DNA of 7,655 nt, from positions 1-7,655 of the forward strand of contig JBIOUF010000222.1 in assembly GCA_044866695.1 (NCBI GenBank). The letters are read 5' to 3'. Origin of the DNA: JBIOUF01 sp044866695 (GTDB lineage Bacteria > Actinomycetota > Actinomycetes > Propionibacteriales > Nocardioidaceae). Below are positions 1 through 6,720 of this stretch, in pieces. Position numbers and translations under genes: made by a program. Below the pieces are notes generated by a model. It was not told where the DNA came from. It worked only from the letters and a program-made list of their open reading frames with translations, and searched no databases. How positions within the stretch are numbered: the stretch's first letter is position 1; every line of letters starts with the position of its first letter.

Positions 1-919
1 CGCGCAGGTCGCGGGTGATCCGGCTGAGCAGCCGGGACACCTGCATCTGGGTCACGCCCAGCTCCCGGCCGATCGCGTCCTGGGTCCAGCCCCGGACGAA
101 CCGCCGCTCCACGATCAGCCGGTCGCGCTCGCAGAGCGTGGCCAGGGCATCGCCCAGGACCAGCCGCAGCTCAGCGAGGTCGTACCCGCGCTCCTCGGTG
201 CCGAGGCCGTCGGCCACCGAGGAGGTGCCCTCCTCGTGGGTCGGCGCGTCCAGGGAGCAGGGGGTGAAGCACCCGTCGGAGGCCAGCGCCTCGACGACCT
301 GGTCCTCGTCGACTCCGAGCTCCTCGGCGACCTCGGCCGGCCGGGCCGACCTGCCGAAGCGCTGGAAGAGCTCGGCGTCGGCCGCCCAGATGCGGCTCTG
401 CAGCTCCTGGATCCGGCGCGGCGGCCGCACCGCCCATCCGGCGTCGCGGAAGTGCCGGCGCAGCTCGCCGCGGATCGTGGGATAGGCGAAGGACAAGAAC
501 CCGGCGCCGCGCCTGGCGTCGAACCGGGTCACCGCCTTCACCAGGCCGAGGTAGGCCACCTGCTGGAGGTCCTCCAGGGCGATGCCCCGGCCCCGGTACC
601 GGGCGGCGAGGTCCCGGGCCAGCGGCATGTTCAGGCGGATCACCCGGTCGTGCAGGGCGTCGCGCTCCGCCGGGTCGGCGGTGGCCGCCCGGGTGAGCAG
701 GTCCACGGTGAGCTCGGCGCGCTGGGGCGAGGTGACGCGGCCTCCGACCGCGACGACGGCCGCAGGAGCCCCGGTGGTCGCAGGAGAGGTGGTCGCAGGA
801 GAGGTGGTCGCCGACGGGGTGGTCGGGGAAGCGGAAACCGCAAGAGCGGTGGCCGCAGGAGCGGGCGGCGGTTCGGACACCGGGACGGACACGTGGATCC
901 TTTCGCGAAAGCTGGCCAT
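1..919 (-). CDS. RNA polymerase sigma factor, SigB/SigF/SigG family (3' end cut by window)
   Basis: Alternative sigma-70-type factor that directs RNA polymerase to stress or developmental promoters. The reading frame (306 codons from ATG 919) runs off the left edge. Region 2 spans about residues 88-165, with the family-typical core FLSFAYPTIRGELRRHFRDA (141-160) followed by GWAVRPPRR. Region 3 is about 168-215, and region 4 about 248-306, with the helix-turn-helix TQDAIGRELGVTQMQVSRLL. Residues 11-66 form an Ala/Pro/Thr/Ser-rich tail containing SPATT repeats, longer than usual for SigF. Only a few C-terminal residues should be missing. ATG 919 was chosen because it leaves a leader of about 42 nt after the predicted promoter. 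GTG 949 is an in-frame alternative, and a stop at 968-970 closes the frame. The Shine-Dalgarno is weak (GGACGAGG). No anti-sigma gene is visible, but one could lie beyond the edge. Confidence 0.92.
   Translation of the reverse strand, partial: MASFRERIHVSVPVSEPPPAPAATALAVSASPTTPSATTSPATTSPATTGAPAAVVAVGGRVTSPQRAELTVDLLTRAATADPAERDALHDRVIRLNMPLARDLAARYRGRGIALEDLQQVAYLGLVKAVTRFDARRGAGFLSFAYPTIRGELRRHFRDAGWAVRPPRRIQELQSRIWAADAELFQRFGRSARPAEVAEELGVDEDQVVEALASDGCFTPCSLDAPTHEEGTSSVADGLGTEERGYDLAELRLVLGDALATLCERDRLIVERRFVRGWTQDAIGRELGVTQMQVSRLLSRITRDLR
773..811. repeat. 15-bp tandem repeat inside the sigma-factor N-terminal tail
   Basis: The 15-bp unit ggtggtcgcaggaga occurs at 773-787 and 788-802, followed by nine bases of a third copy at 803-811. 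The unit is a multiple of three, so copy changes keep the frame. On the minus strand it encodes SPATT repeats in the disordered tail of the sigma factor, ahead of region 2. Confidence 0.85.
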
Positions 920-967
920 TGCCTCGTCCGTGGCGCACTGCTCGGCCACGTCTCGATCGCCGTGTGC

Positions 968-992
968 TTACCCTGTAAGCCTGTTCTCAACC
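968..992 (-). promoter_or_regulatory. SigB/SigF-type promoter upstream of the sigma factor
   Basis: On the minus strand, GGTTG (992-988) is followed after 14 nt by GGGTAA (973-968). Actinobacterial SigF/SigB promoters are described as GGTTT or GTTT, about 14-17 nt, then GGGTA. The -10 element fits well and the -35 differs at its last base. A start near 961 would give a leader of about 42 nt before ATG 919. The site lies between the MFS stop and the sigma gene and suggests autoregulation. It is a pattern match only. Confidence 0.5.
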
Positions 993-1011
993 GTCGGTTC
1001 GGCAAGAGTTC

Positions 1012-2493
1012 TCACCGGTTCCGCTGCGGCGCCTGGGCCGTGTCCTCCGCGGCGGTCAGCGGGGTCGCGATGTCCTCCAGCGAGCGGCCCTCCGCGCGGA
1101 CGCCGAGCACCGCCTCGACCACCCCGGCGGCCACCATCAGCGCGGCTCCGATGAAGTAGCCGAGCGCGATGCCGGTGACGTCGCCGCTGGCGGACGCGTG
1201 GTCGATCAGGGTGCCGAAGAGCAGCGGTCCGCTGATCCCGCCCGCGGCGGTGCCGATCGCGTAGAAGAAGGCGATGCACAGCGCGCGGGTCTCCATCGGG
1301 AACACCTCGCTGGCGGTCAGGTACGCCGCGCTGGCGCCGGCACTGGCGAAGAAGAACACCACTGCCCCCATGGCGGTCAGCGAGACCGCGTCGAGGTTGC
1401 CGAGCACCGCCCCCGTGACGGAGAGCAGCACCCCGGACACCAGGTAGGTGCCCGCGATGCAGCGCACCCGGCCCAGCGTGTCGAACAGCCGGCTCAGCAG
1501 CAGCGCCCCGGCGAAGTTGCTCGCGGCGAACACCGCCAGGTAGTAGCCGGTCTGCTCGACGCCGAAGAACGTGGTGAGGGTGTCGCCGTAGGTGAAGAAG
1601 AAGGCGTTGTACAAGAACGCCTGGCCGACGAACAGCGCGAAGCACAGGACCGTCCGGCGGGGGTAGTCCCGGACCACCGTGCGGGCGATGGTGGCGAAGC
1701 CGATGGTCCGGCGCTGGTGCACCGTGATGGTCTCGTCCACGTCCGCGAGCCGGTCCTCGGACTCCTCCTCGACGGTCCGCTCGATGCCGCGGACCACCTT
1801 CTCGGCGTCCTGCTCCCGCCCGTGGATGAACAGCCACCGGGGGCTCTCCGGCACGTTGCGGCGCACCCACAAGATGCCCAGGGCCAGGACGGCGCCGAGC
1901 CCGAAGGCCAGCCGCCAGCCCAGGGCGGGGTCGACCAGGGTGGGGTCGAGCAGCGGGATGGTGAGCAGGGAGCCGGCCGCGGCGCCCACCCAGAACGACC
2001 CGTTGATCGCGACGTCGACCCGGCCGCGGTAGTGCTTGGGCATCAGCTCGTCGATCGCTGAGTTGATCGCGGCGTACTCCCCGCCGATCCCGGTGCCGGT
2101 GAAGAACCGGCAGGCCAGGTACCAGGCCGGGTTCATCGAGAACGCGGTCAGCACCGTCGCCACGGCGTACACCCCGAGCGTCACCATGAACAGCCGCTTC
2201 CGGCCGAACCGGTCGGTCAGCTCACCGAAGACCAGGGCGCCCAGGCAGGCCCCCGCGACGTACACGGCGCCGGCCAGGCCCACCTGGAAGCTGGACATCC
2301 CCAGGCCGGTGTCCTCGGGACGCAGGGCCGCGGACATGGAGCCGACGATGGTGACCTCGAGGCCGTCCAGGATCCACACGGTGCCCAGCCCGATGACCAC
2401 GATCCAGTGCCAGCGGACCCACGGCAGCCGGTCCAGCCGCGCCGGGATGTCGGTCGTGATGGTCCCCATCTGGAGGGTCTCGCCGCTGCTCAT
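1012..2493 (-). CDS. MFS transporter, sugar-porter type, substrate unknown
   Basis: Secondary transporter of 493 residues in the cytoplasmic membrane, probably proton-coupled. About twelve hydrophobic segments are visible. Motif A between helices 2 and 3 is GELTDRFGRKR (90-100). RFFTGTGIGGEY (129-140) matches the helix-4 region. VPESPRWL (214-221) after helix 6 is a sugar-porter hallmark and opens the long central loop to about 280. SEVFPMETR (395-403) matches the second-half motif. The substrate cannot be told from sequence: metabolite or aromatic-acid symporters share this look. ATG 2493 was chosen because AGGA lies 8 nt upstream. The frame stays open to 2754, but those extra residues are polar, Gly/Ser/Pro-rich and unlike a transporter, and ATG 2469 has no ribosome binding site. 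It is divergent from the amino acid permease and 92 nt upstream of the sigma gene. Confidence 0.9.
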   Translation of the reverse strand: MSSGETLQMGTITTDIPARLDRLPWVRWHWIVVIGLGTVWILDGLEVTIVGSMSAALRPEDTGLGMSSFQVGLAGAVYVAGACLGALVFGELTDRFGRKRLFMVTLGVYAVATVLTAFSMNPAWYLACRFFTGTGIGGEYAAINSAIDELMPKHYRGRVDVAINGSFWVGAAAGSLLTIPLLDPTLVDPALGWRLAFGLGAVLALGILWVRRNVPESPRWLFIHGREQDAEKVVRGIERTVEEESEDRLADVDETITVHQRRTIGFATIARTVVRDYPRRTVLCFALFVGQAFLYNAFFFTYGDTLTTFFGVEQTGYYLAVFAASNFAGALLLSRLFDTLGRVRCIAGTYLVSGVLLSVTGAVLGNLDAVSLTAMGAVVFFFASAGASAAYLTASEVFPMETRALCIAFFYAIGTAAGGISGPLLFGTLIDHASASGDVTGIALGYFIGAALMVAAGVVEAVLGVRAEGRSLEDIATPLTAAEDTAQAPQRNR

Positions 2494-2555
2494 GAGGCGG
2501 TTCCTACCCCCCGACGGCGGCTCCGACACCCACCGGTCCAGGCCATGCCCGGGCC

Positions 2556-2576
2556 GGTCGGTTGTGTACGCCGACC
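2556..2576. promoter_or_regulatory. Inverted repeat in the divergent MFS/permease intergenic region
   Basis: GGTCGG (2556-2561) and CCGACC (2571-2576) form a perfect 6-bp inverted repeat separated by 9 nt, within the 124-nt spacer between two divergent transporter genes. Its spacing and location suit a dimeric repressor or activator site. In such GC-rich DNA a 6-bp repeat can arise by chance. No convincing -35/-10 pair was seen in this spacer on either strand. Confidence 0.25.
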
Positions 2577-2605
2577 CGATCCCGGGGAGGTGACCGGCAG
2601 CCCAC

Positions 2606-2612
2606 AGGAGGT
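2606..2612 (+). promoter_or_regulatory. Strong ribosome binding site of the permease
   Basis: AGGAGGT, a perfect Shine-Dalgarno, lies 5 nt before ATG 2618 and fixes the permease start. Confidence 0.85.
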
Positions 2613-2617
2613 CCGCC

Positions 2618-4108
2618 ATGACACCCTCGGAATCGGCAGTCCCTCCCACCGGCGGCGCGGCGACCGCCACCGGCCACGACGACGGCCCCGAGCTGCGGCG
2701 GGTGATGGGACCCCGGCTGCTGCTGCTGTTCATCGTCGGGGACATCCTCGGCACCGGGGTCTACGCCCTCACCGGCCAGGTGGCCGGCGAGGTCGGCGGA
2801 GCCGCCTGGGCGCCGTTCACCGCGGCCTTCCTCGTGGCCACCATCACCGCGCTGTCCTACCTGGAGCTGGTCACCCGGTACCCCCAGGCCGCGGGGGCCG
2901 CGCTGTACACGCACAAGGCGTTCGGGGTGCACTTCTTGACCTTCCTGGTCGCCTTCACGGTGATGTGCTCGGGGATCACCTCGGCGTCCACGGCAGCGAA
3001 CGCATTCGCGGGGTTCCTCCGCGACGCGTTCCACCTCGACCTGGAGTCCGGCGGCACCGGCATCATGCTGCTCGCGCTGGGCTTCATGGCACTGGTCGCG
3101 GCGGTCAACTTCCGCGGCGTCGGCGAGAGTGTCAAGGCGAACGTCGTACTGACCCTGGTCGAGCTCTCCGGACTGCTGATGATCATCCTGCTGGGCCTGT
3201 GGGCGATGGTGGGCGGCAAGGCGGACTTCTCCGAGGTCGTGATGTTCTCCTCCGCCGAGGGCAAGAGCGCCTTCATGGCGGTCACCGCGGCCACTGCGCT
3301 GGCGTTCTTCGCGATGGTCGGCTTCGAGGACTCGGTCAACATGGCCGAGGAGGTCCGCGACCCCGTGCGCGACTTCCCTCGGATGATGCTCACCGGGCTG
3401 GGGATCACCGGGACGATCTACGTGCTGGTGTCGGTCTGCGCCGTCGCCCTGGTCCCGGTCGGGGACCTGACCGATCCTGACAAGGGACAGGCGCTGACGC
3501 AGGTGGTGGCCGCGGCCGCCCCGAGCGTGCCCTTCGACGACGTCTTCCCGTTCATCGCGATGTTCGCCGTCGCCAACTCCGCGTTGATCAACATGCTGAT
3601 GGCCTCGCGACTCCTGTACGGAATGGCCCGCCAGGACGTGCTGCCGCGGGTGTTCAGCCGGGTGCACCAGCGCCGGCGCACGCCGTGGGTGTCCATCCTG
3701 TTCACGACCGCGCTGGCGTTCGGGCTCATCGTGTACGTCGTACGCCGCAGTGGCTCGGCGGCGGGCGCGGCGGCGGTCACCTTGCTCGGGGGCACCACGT
3801 CTCTGCTGCTGCTGTGCGTCTTCACCGTGGTCAACATCGCCCTCATCGTCCTGCGCAGGCGGCACGCCGGCCGCGGCGACCACTTCAACGCCCCGGCGGT
3901 CACGCCGTACCTCGGCGCGGTGGCCTGTGCCTACCTGGCCGGCCCGTGGGCCCGCCCGGCCGAGCAGCGCCAGCAGTACGAGATCGCGGCGTACCTGCTC
4001 GCTGTCGGCCTGGTCCTGTGGCTGGTCACCTGGATGGCGAACCGCGCCGTCCGCGCCCAGCGCACCGGGTTCCGCGAGCCCGAGCACCTCACCGACGACC
4101 CGGACTGA
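2618..4108 (+). CDS. APC-superfamily amino acid permease
   Basis: Membrane permease of 496 residues that most likely imports an amino acid, resembling the cationic amino acid transporter (CAT) branch of the APC superfamily. After a 25-residue polar N-terminus, helix 1 carries GDILGTGVYA (41-50), the unwound glycine motif that binds the substrate backbone in this fold. FFAMVGFEDSVNMAEEVRDP (230-249) is the typical helix 6 and following loop. SRLLYGMARQDVLPRVFSRV (330-349) is the conserved loop after helix 8. About 12 membrane segments are visible and the C-terminus is acidic. The length is normal. The start is set by the perfect Shine-Dalgarno. No regulator or catabolic gene adjoins it, so the substrate is open. 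Confidence 0.93.
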   Translation: MTPSESAVPPTGGAATATGHDDGPELRRVMGPRLLLLFIVGDILGTGVYALTGQVAGEVGGAAWAPFTAAFLVATITALSYLELVTRYPQAAGAALYTHKAFGVHFLTFLVAFTVMCSGITSASTAANAFAGFLRDAFHLDLESGGTGIMLLALGFMALVAAVNFRGVGESVKANVVLTLVELSGLLMIILLGLWAMVGGKADFSEVVMFSSAEGKSAFMAVTAATALAFFAMVGFEDSVNMAEEVRDPVRDFPRMMLTGLGITGTIYVLVSVCAVALVPVGDLTDPDKGQALTQVVAAAAPSVPFDDVFPFIAMFAVANSALINMLMASRLLYGMARQDVLPRVFSRVHQRRRTPWVSILFTTALAFGLIVYVVRRSGSAAGAAAVTLLGGTTSLLLLCVFTVVNIALIVLRRRHAGRGDHFNAPAVTPYLGAVACAYLAGPWARPAEQRQQYEIAAYLLAVGLVLWLVTWMANRAVRAQRTGFREPEHLTDDPD

Positions 4109-4139
4109 GCCCACCGGTGGTTGAGGGCTGGGGGCCTGG

Positions 4140-4168
4140 TTGACCGATGCGCTCGCGGGCCCTAAGGT
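4140..4168 (+). promoter_or_regulatory. Housekeeping-type promoter of the membrane protein/HTH operon
   Basis: TTGACC (4140-4145), a 17-nt spacer and TAAGGT (4163-4168) fit a primary-sigma promoter. The start would fall near 4175, inside or next to the palindrome, leaving a leader of about 20 nt with GGAG (4188-4191) before GTG 4198. An ATG at 4147 lies inside the promoter, which argues against it as the start. Confidence 0.55.
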
Positions 4169-4188
4169 TTGCATCACAAACTAGTTTG
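4167..4188. promoter_or_regulatory. Palindromic operator at the operon's transcription start
   Basis: CAAACTAGTTTG (4177-4188) is a perfect 12-bp palindrome, AT-rich against the GC-rich background. A third half-site, GTTTG (4167-4171), precedes it, giving GTTTG-N5-CAAAC-TA-GTTTG. The first half-site overlaps the -10 box and the palindrome covers the predicted start. This is a position where a bound dimer would block transcription. The probable ligand-binding or sensing repressor is the winged-helix protein encoded by the second gene of the operon. Confidence 0.55.
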
Positions 4189-4197
4189 GAGTCGACA

Positions 4198-4776
4198 GTG
4201 GAACGCAGAGAGCTCGAGGCCACGGCTGCGCGGGGGACCTACCTCAGAGGCCTGCTGGCCCTCCCGCTCGGGTTGCTGTTCTTGATGACCGGGGTGGGCA
4301 ATCTCGGCTGGCCGCCGCTCGGTGACCCGCTGATCTTCCTCACCTGCCTCCTTGCGCTAGCCGCGCTCGCGGCCGGCGTCAACCACTACTACAACGTCCA
4401 CTACGGCCGGGTCCGGCTCCTCAAGTCCCAGCAGGTGCGATTCGCAGTGGTGAGCGCGGCGTGCTTCGGCATCCCGATGATCCTGGGCACCATCCTCGAC
4501 TTCCGCCTGGACCTGCCGATCAGCACCTTCGACGTGCTGTTCGGGGCCGGGATGCTGGTCTGGTTCCACCTGTGCGTCGGACTACGGCCCGACCACCTGA
4601 TCGTGTGGGGCGGACTGATCGTGGTCGGTCTCCTACCGCTCTGGGGTGGGTTCGAGGACCGAGCCTCCGTCGGCTGGCTACCCATTGGAGTCGCGACCAT
4701 CGTCGCTGGGCTGCTCGACCATCTCGCGCTCGCTCGCAGCTTCGGCCCCACAACCGAGCTCCATGCTGGAGCCTGA
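4198..4776 (+). CDS. Polytopic membrane protein paired with a winged-helix regulator
   Basis: Unrecognised integral membrane protein of 192 residues. About six hydrophobic segments lie near residues 17-37, 43-62, 83-104, 110-128, 132-152 and 160-176. Helix 2 ends in the polar stretch NHYYNVHYGRVR (62-73), rich in Tyr and His, which could be functional. No signal peptide or catalytic motif was seen. GTG 4198 was chosen because GGAG lies 6 nt upstream and the predicted promoter and operator end before it. An in-frame ATG at 4147 would start inside the promoter. The 3' end overlaps the regulator gene by 14 nt, so the two are co-transcribed and probably translationally coupled. The regulator may respond to a signal linked to this protein, but function is unknown. 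Confidence 0.8.
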   Translation: MERRELEATAARGTYLRGLLALPLGLLFLMTGVGNLGWPPLGDPLIFLTCLLALAALAAGVNHYYNVHYGRVRLLKSQQVRFAVVSAACFGIPMILGTILDFRLDLPISTFDVLFGAGMLVWFHLCVGLRPDHLIVWGGLIVVGLLPLWGGFEDRASVGWLPIGVATIVAGLLDHLALARSFGPTTELHAGA

Positions 4777-5086
4777 CGACGGGCTGGCTCTGGACCGGCT
4801 GATCCACGAGCCCAACCGGCTGGCGATCCTCACCATCTTGTCGACGACTCAAGACGCCGACTTCGTGTTCCTGCAACGCGCCCTGAGACTTACCAACGGC
4901 AACCTCTCCAGCCATCTCGCCAAGCTGGAAGCCGGCGGCCTCATCGCACTGGAGAAGTCGTTCGTCGGCAAGAAGCCGAACACCCGCGTGGCGCTCACCG
5001 ACCCGGGCCGGAGACGGGTCAGAACTCACTGGGAACAGCTCGACCGGCTCAAGCACCTCTCGGTGCGACCAGACTCCCCCCACTGA
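4763..5086 (+). CDS. Small winged-helix transcriptional regulator (HTH_34-like, MarR/ArsR-related)
   Basis: DNA-binding protein of 107 residues consisting almost entirely of one winged-helix domain. LIHEPNRLAILTIL (13-26) is helix 1. DADFVFLQRALRLTNGNLSS (31-50), followed by HLAKLEAGGLI, is the helix-turn-helix and recognition helix. EKSFVGKKPNTRVALTDPGR (64-83) is the beta wing. This pattern (ADFxFL, GNLSxHLxKLE, KxFVGxKPxT, LTxxGR) matches the single-domain family that Pfam calls HTH_34. There is no separate ligand domain. ATG 4763 was chosen because the family begins just before the LIHxPxR motif. The frame is open back to 4646, but there it overlaps the membrane gene. It most likely represses its own operon through the palindrome at 4177-4188. 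Confidence 0.88.
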   Translation: MLEPDDGLALDRLIHEPNRLAILTILSTTQDADFVFLQRALRLTNGNLSSHLAKLEAGGLIALEKSFVGKKPNTRVALTDPGRRRVRTHWEQLDRLKHLSVRPDSPH

Positions 5087-5138
5087 ACCCGTACGGCGAC
5101 CCACCGACCGAGCCTCGTTCCGGTGCGCGTGGCTGGTC

Positions 5139-5639
5139 TCAGGGTGTGATGGGCCGCAACACCATGACCGGGATCTGGCGCCCACCGCTCCATGCCGCGT
5201 AGTTCCGGCGGACCGGAACAACCGAGGAGTCGAGCGCCCACAAGCGTTCCCGCTCCTCGCCGTCCGCTTCATAGGCTTCCATCTCGTACGGGCGTCCGTG
5301 GACGACGACGGTGCACCGCGGGTGCGCCTTCAGGTTGAAGTACCAGCCGGGGTTGCGAGTCGACCCGTAGTTGGACGCGACCAGCACGAGCCGGTCGCCA
5401 TCGGGTATGCCGACGATCGGCATGGTGCGTGACTGCCCGGTGCGAGCACCGGTCGTGGTCAGCTCGACTATCGGCAGCCCGGTCACGGCCGCGGTCACCG
5501 AACGTCGACCTCCCGTGAGACGCATCACCGGCAGATCCAGCCGGTGCAGCAGGCGCGCGAACAGCCAGGCCGTGGGCCTTGTTCCGCCCAGCTGCCGCGT
5601 CAGCCGCTGCACCACGTTCGCCTCATCGAATGCCAGCAC
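5139..5639 (-). CDS. F420H2-dependent nitro/quinone reductase family protein (DDN-like)
   Basis: Split-barrel flavin/deazaflavin protein of 166 residues, family F420H(2)_quin_red (formerly DUF385), related to mycobacterial Ddn. Members use reduced F420 to reduce quinones, nitroimidazoles or other acceptors. Diagnostic segments are VELTTTGARTGQSRTMP (58-74), LVASNYGSTRNPGWYFNLKA (86-105) followed by HP, and VVVHGRPYEMEA (111-122). The N-terminal helix (about 22-40) is amphipathic and could sit on the membrane, as in Ddn. The length fits the family. The start is GTG 5639 with GAGGGG just upstream. The gene begins 45 nt after the trhA-like stop on the same strand and is probably in its operon. 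It converges on the HTH gene with 52 nt between stops, where I saw no strong terminator. Confidence 0.85.
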   Translation of the reverse strand: MLAFDEANVVQRLTRQLGGTRPTAWLFARLLHRLDLPVMRLTGGRRSVTAAVTGLPIVELTTTGARTGQSRTMPIVGIPDGDRLVLVASNYGSTRNPGWYFNLKAHPRCTVVVHGRPYEMEAYEADGEERERLWALDSSVVPVRRNYAAWSGGRQIPVMVLRPITP

Positions 5640-5684
5640 CGGCCCCTCGCTTCTGCCAGATGTCCTCCGCCAGGGATCCGGATC

Positions 5685-6449
5685 TCACCGGAGGGCGTAG
5701 GTGGCCATCGAGACACTGACGTAGTGGGCGACGAAGCCGGCGACCGTCAGCGCGTGGAAGATCTCGTGGAAGCCGAACCATGAGGGGATCGGGTTCGGCC
5801 GACGTAGCCCGTACGCCACTGCTCCGGCGGTGTAGAGCAGGCCACCGGCGGCGATGAGGGCTACGACGGGGCCGGATCCGCTACGGACGAAGTCGTCGGC
5901 GAAGAAGACGCACACCCAGCCCAGAGCGAGGTAGACCGGTGTGTAGACCCATCGGGGCGCGGCCACCCACAGGGCTCGGAAGGCGATGCCCGCGACAGCG
6001 CCTCCCCATGCCAGGGCCAGGAGGACCGTGCGCGCCTGCCCTTCGACGAGAAGGAGGGCGAAGGGTGTGTAGCTGCCGGCAATGAGCAAGAAGATGCTCG
6101 AGTGGTCCAGCCGGGTCAAGATGGCGTTCACTCGCGGCGACCACCTCCCGCGGTGCATCGTGGCGGAGGCGCTGAACAAGACGACGGCCGAGGACGCGAA
6201 GACCGTCGAGCCGATCCGGCTGGAGGGCGTGGGGGAGAGCGCCACGAGAAGGATGCCCGCGGCAAGGGTCAGCGGGGCCGCGGCCGTGTGCAGCCAGCCG
6301 CGTAGTCGCGGTCTGATCTCCTCGAGAGCGTCCTGGACCTGGTCACGAAGCTCGATGACGCCATCGGAGATGCCTTCGACGGCTCGTTGCGTCAGGCTCA
6401 CATCGGCCGCTGCGAGAGAACCGGCTGTGCGGTCGACGGACTCGGGCAC
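5685..6449 (-). CDS. trhA: Hemolysin III / TrhA-family (PAQR-like) membrane protein
   Basis: Seven-helix membrane protein of the hemolysin III family in the CREST/PAQR superfamily. Bacterial members are linked to membrane homeostasis, and the hemolysin name is historical. There are 254 residues. The conserved metal-site elements are visible: SATMH (95-99), RLDHSSIFLLIAGSYTPF (113-130), and WFGFHEIFHALTVAGFVAHY (224-243) with His 228, 232 and 242. Residues 1-50 form a soluble extension (amphipathic around VIELRDQVQDALEEIRPRLR, 31-50) before GWLH. GTG 6449 was chosen because GGAG lies 6 nt upstream. The frame stays open to 6686, but those residues are Arg/Pro/Gly-rich and contain the promoter. 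A reductase gene follows at 45 nt. Confidence 0.88.
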   Translation of the reverse strand: MPESVDRTAGSLAAADVSLTQRAVEGISDGVIELRDQVQDALEEIRPRLRGWLHTAAAPLTLAAGILLVALSPTPSSRIGSTVFASSAVVLFSASATMHRGRWSPRVNAILTRLDHSSIFLLIAGSYTPFALLLVEGQARTVLLALAWGGAVAGIAFRALWVAAPRWVYTPVYLALGWVCVFFADDFVRSGSGPVVALIAAGGLLYTAGAVAYGLRRPNPIPSWFGFHEIFHALTVAGFVAHYVSVSMATYALR

Positions 6450-6518
6450 CAGGCGCTCCGGTGGTGTGGGCAGCCGACACCCGGGTCTGGAGCGCCGCTG
6501 CGTGCTGCCTTGGGACTC

Positions 6519-6543
6519 TACCCCCGGCCAGTGCCGGGAAACG
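6519..6543 (-). promoter_or_regulatory. SigB/SigF-type promoter of the trhA-reductase unit
   Basis: On the minus strand CGTTT (6543-6539), exactly 15 nt, then GGGTA (6523-6519). This is a close match to the GTTT-N15-GGGTA pattern of actinobacterial SigF/SigB promoters. Transcription would start near 6511, about 62 nt before GTG 6449. A weaker housekeeping-like pair (TTGACC, 18 nt, TACAAG) lies further upstream around 6600-6630. The rest of 6450-6738 shows no gene I can support. Confidence 0.55.
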
Positions 6544-6720
6544 CCGAGGCGAACCCCAGCAGCGATGGGCGGAGCGACCCCTCCTCGCCACGCTTGTACT
6601 CGGGTCCTCCGGACTCGGTCAACTCGGGGGACCAGCGGGATGTTCCGGGACCCGCCCGGTGAGAGCGGGCCCCGAAACGTGGCCAAGACGGAGCGGTGCT
6701 GGGCTCAGCCGGTGACGTAG

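Noticed and set aside
171..938. Long minus-strand open frame of 255 codons, Arg/Pro/Gly/His-rich, and several plus-strand frames over the same region
   Set aside because: They are shadows of the sigma-factor gene, which occupies another minus frame with clear sigma regions 2-4 and runs off the left edge.
2500..2512. GGGTA on the minus strand just upstream of the MFS start, as a possible SigF-type promoter
   Set aside because: It lies about 12 nt before ATG 2493, has no GTTT-like -35 at 14-17 nt, and overlaps the Shine-Dalgarno. More likely part of the G-rich ribosome binding region.
2494..2754. N-terminal extension of the MFS gene to ATG 2754
   Set aside because: The extra 87 residues are low-complexity, overlap the divergent permease gene and its ribosome binding site, and lack a membrane or domain pattern. 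ATG 2493 has its own ribosome binding site.
4108..4129. AGCCC...GGGCT stem and CCACCGGTGG palindrome after the permease stop, as a terminator
   Set aside because: The stem is 5 bp with a 12-nt loop, the palindrome has no proper loop, and there is no U-tract. Too weak to call.
5102..5125. CACCG/CGGTG stem between the converging HTH and reductase genes
   Set aside because: 5-bp stem with a 14-nt loop, expected often by chance in this composition.
6450..6686. N-terminal extension of the trhA-like frame to ATG 6686
   Set aside because: The sequence is Arg/Gly/Pro-rich and unlike the family, and contains the GTTT-N15-GGGTA promoter. GTG 6449 has GGAG at 6 nt.
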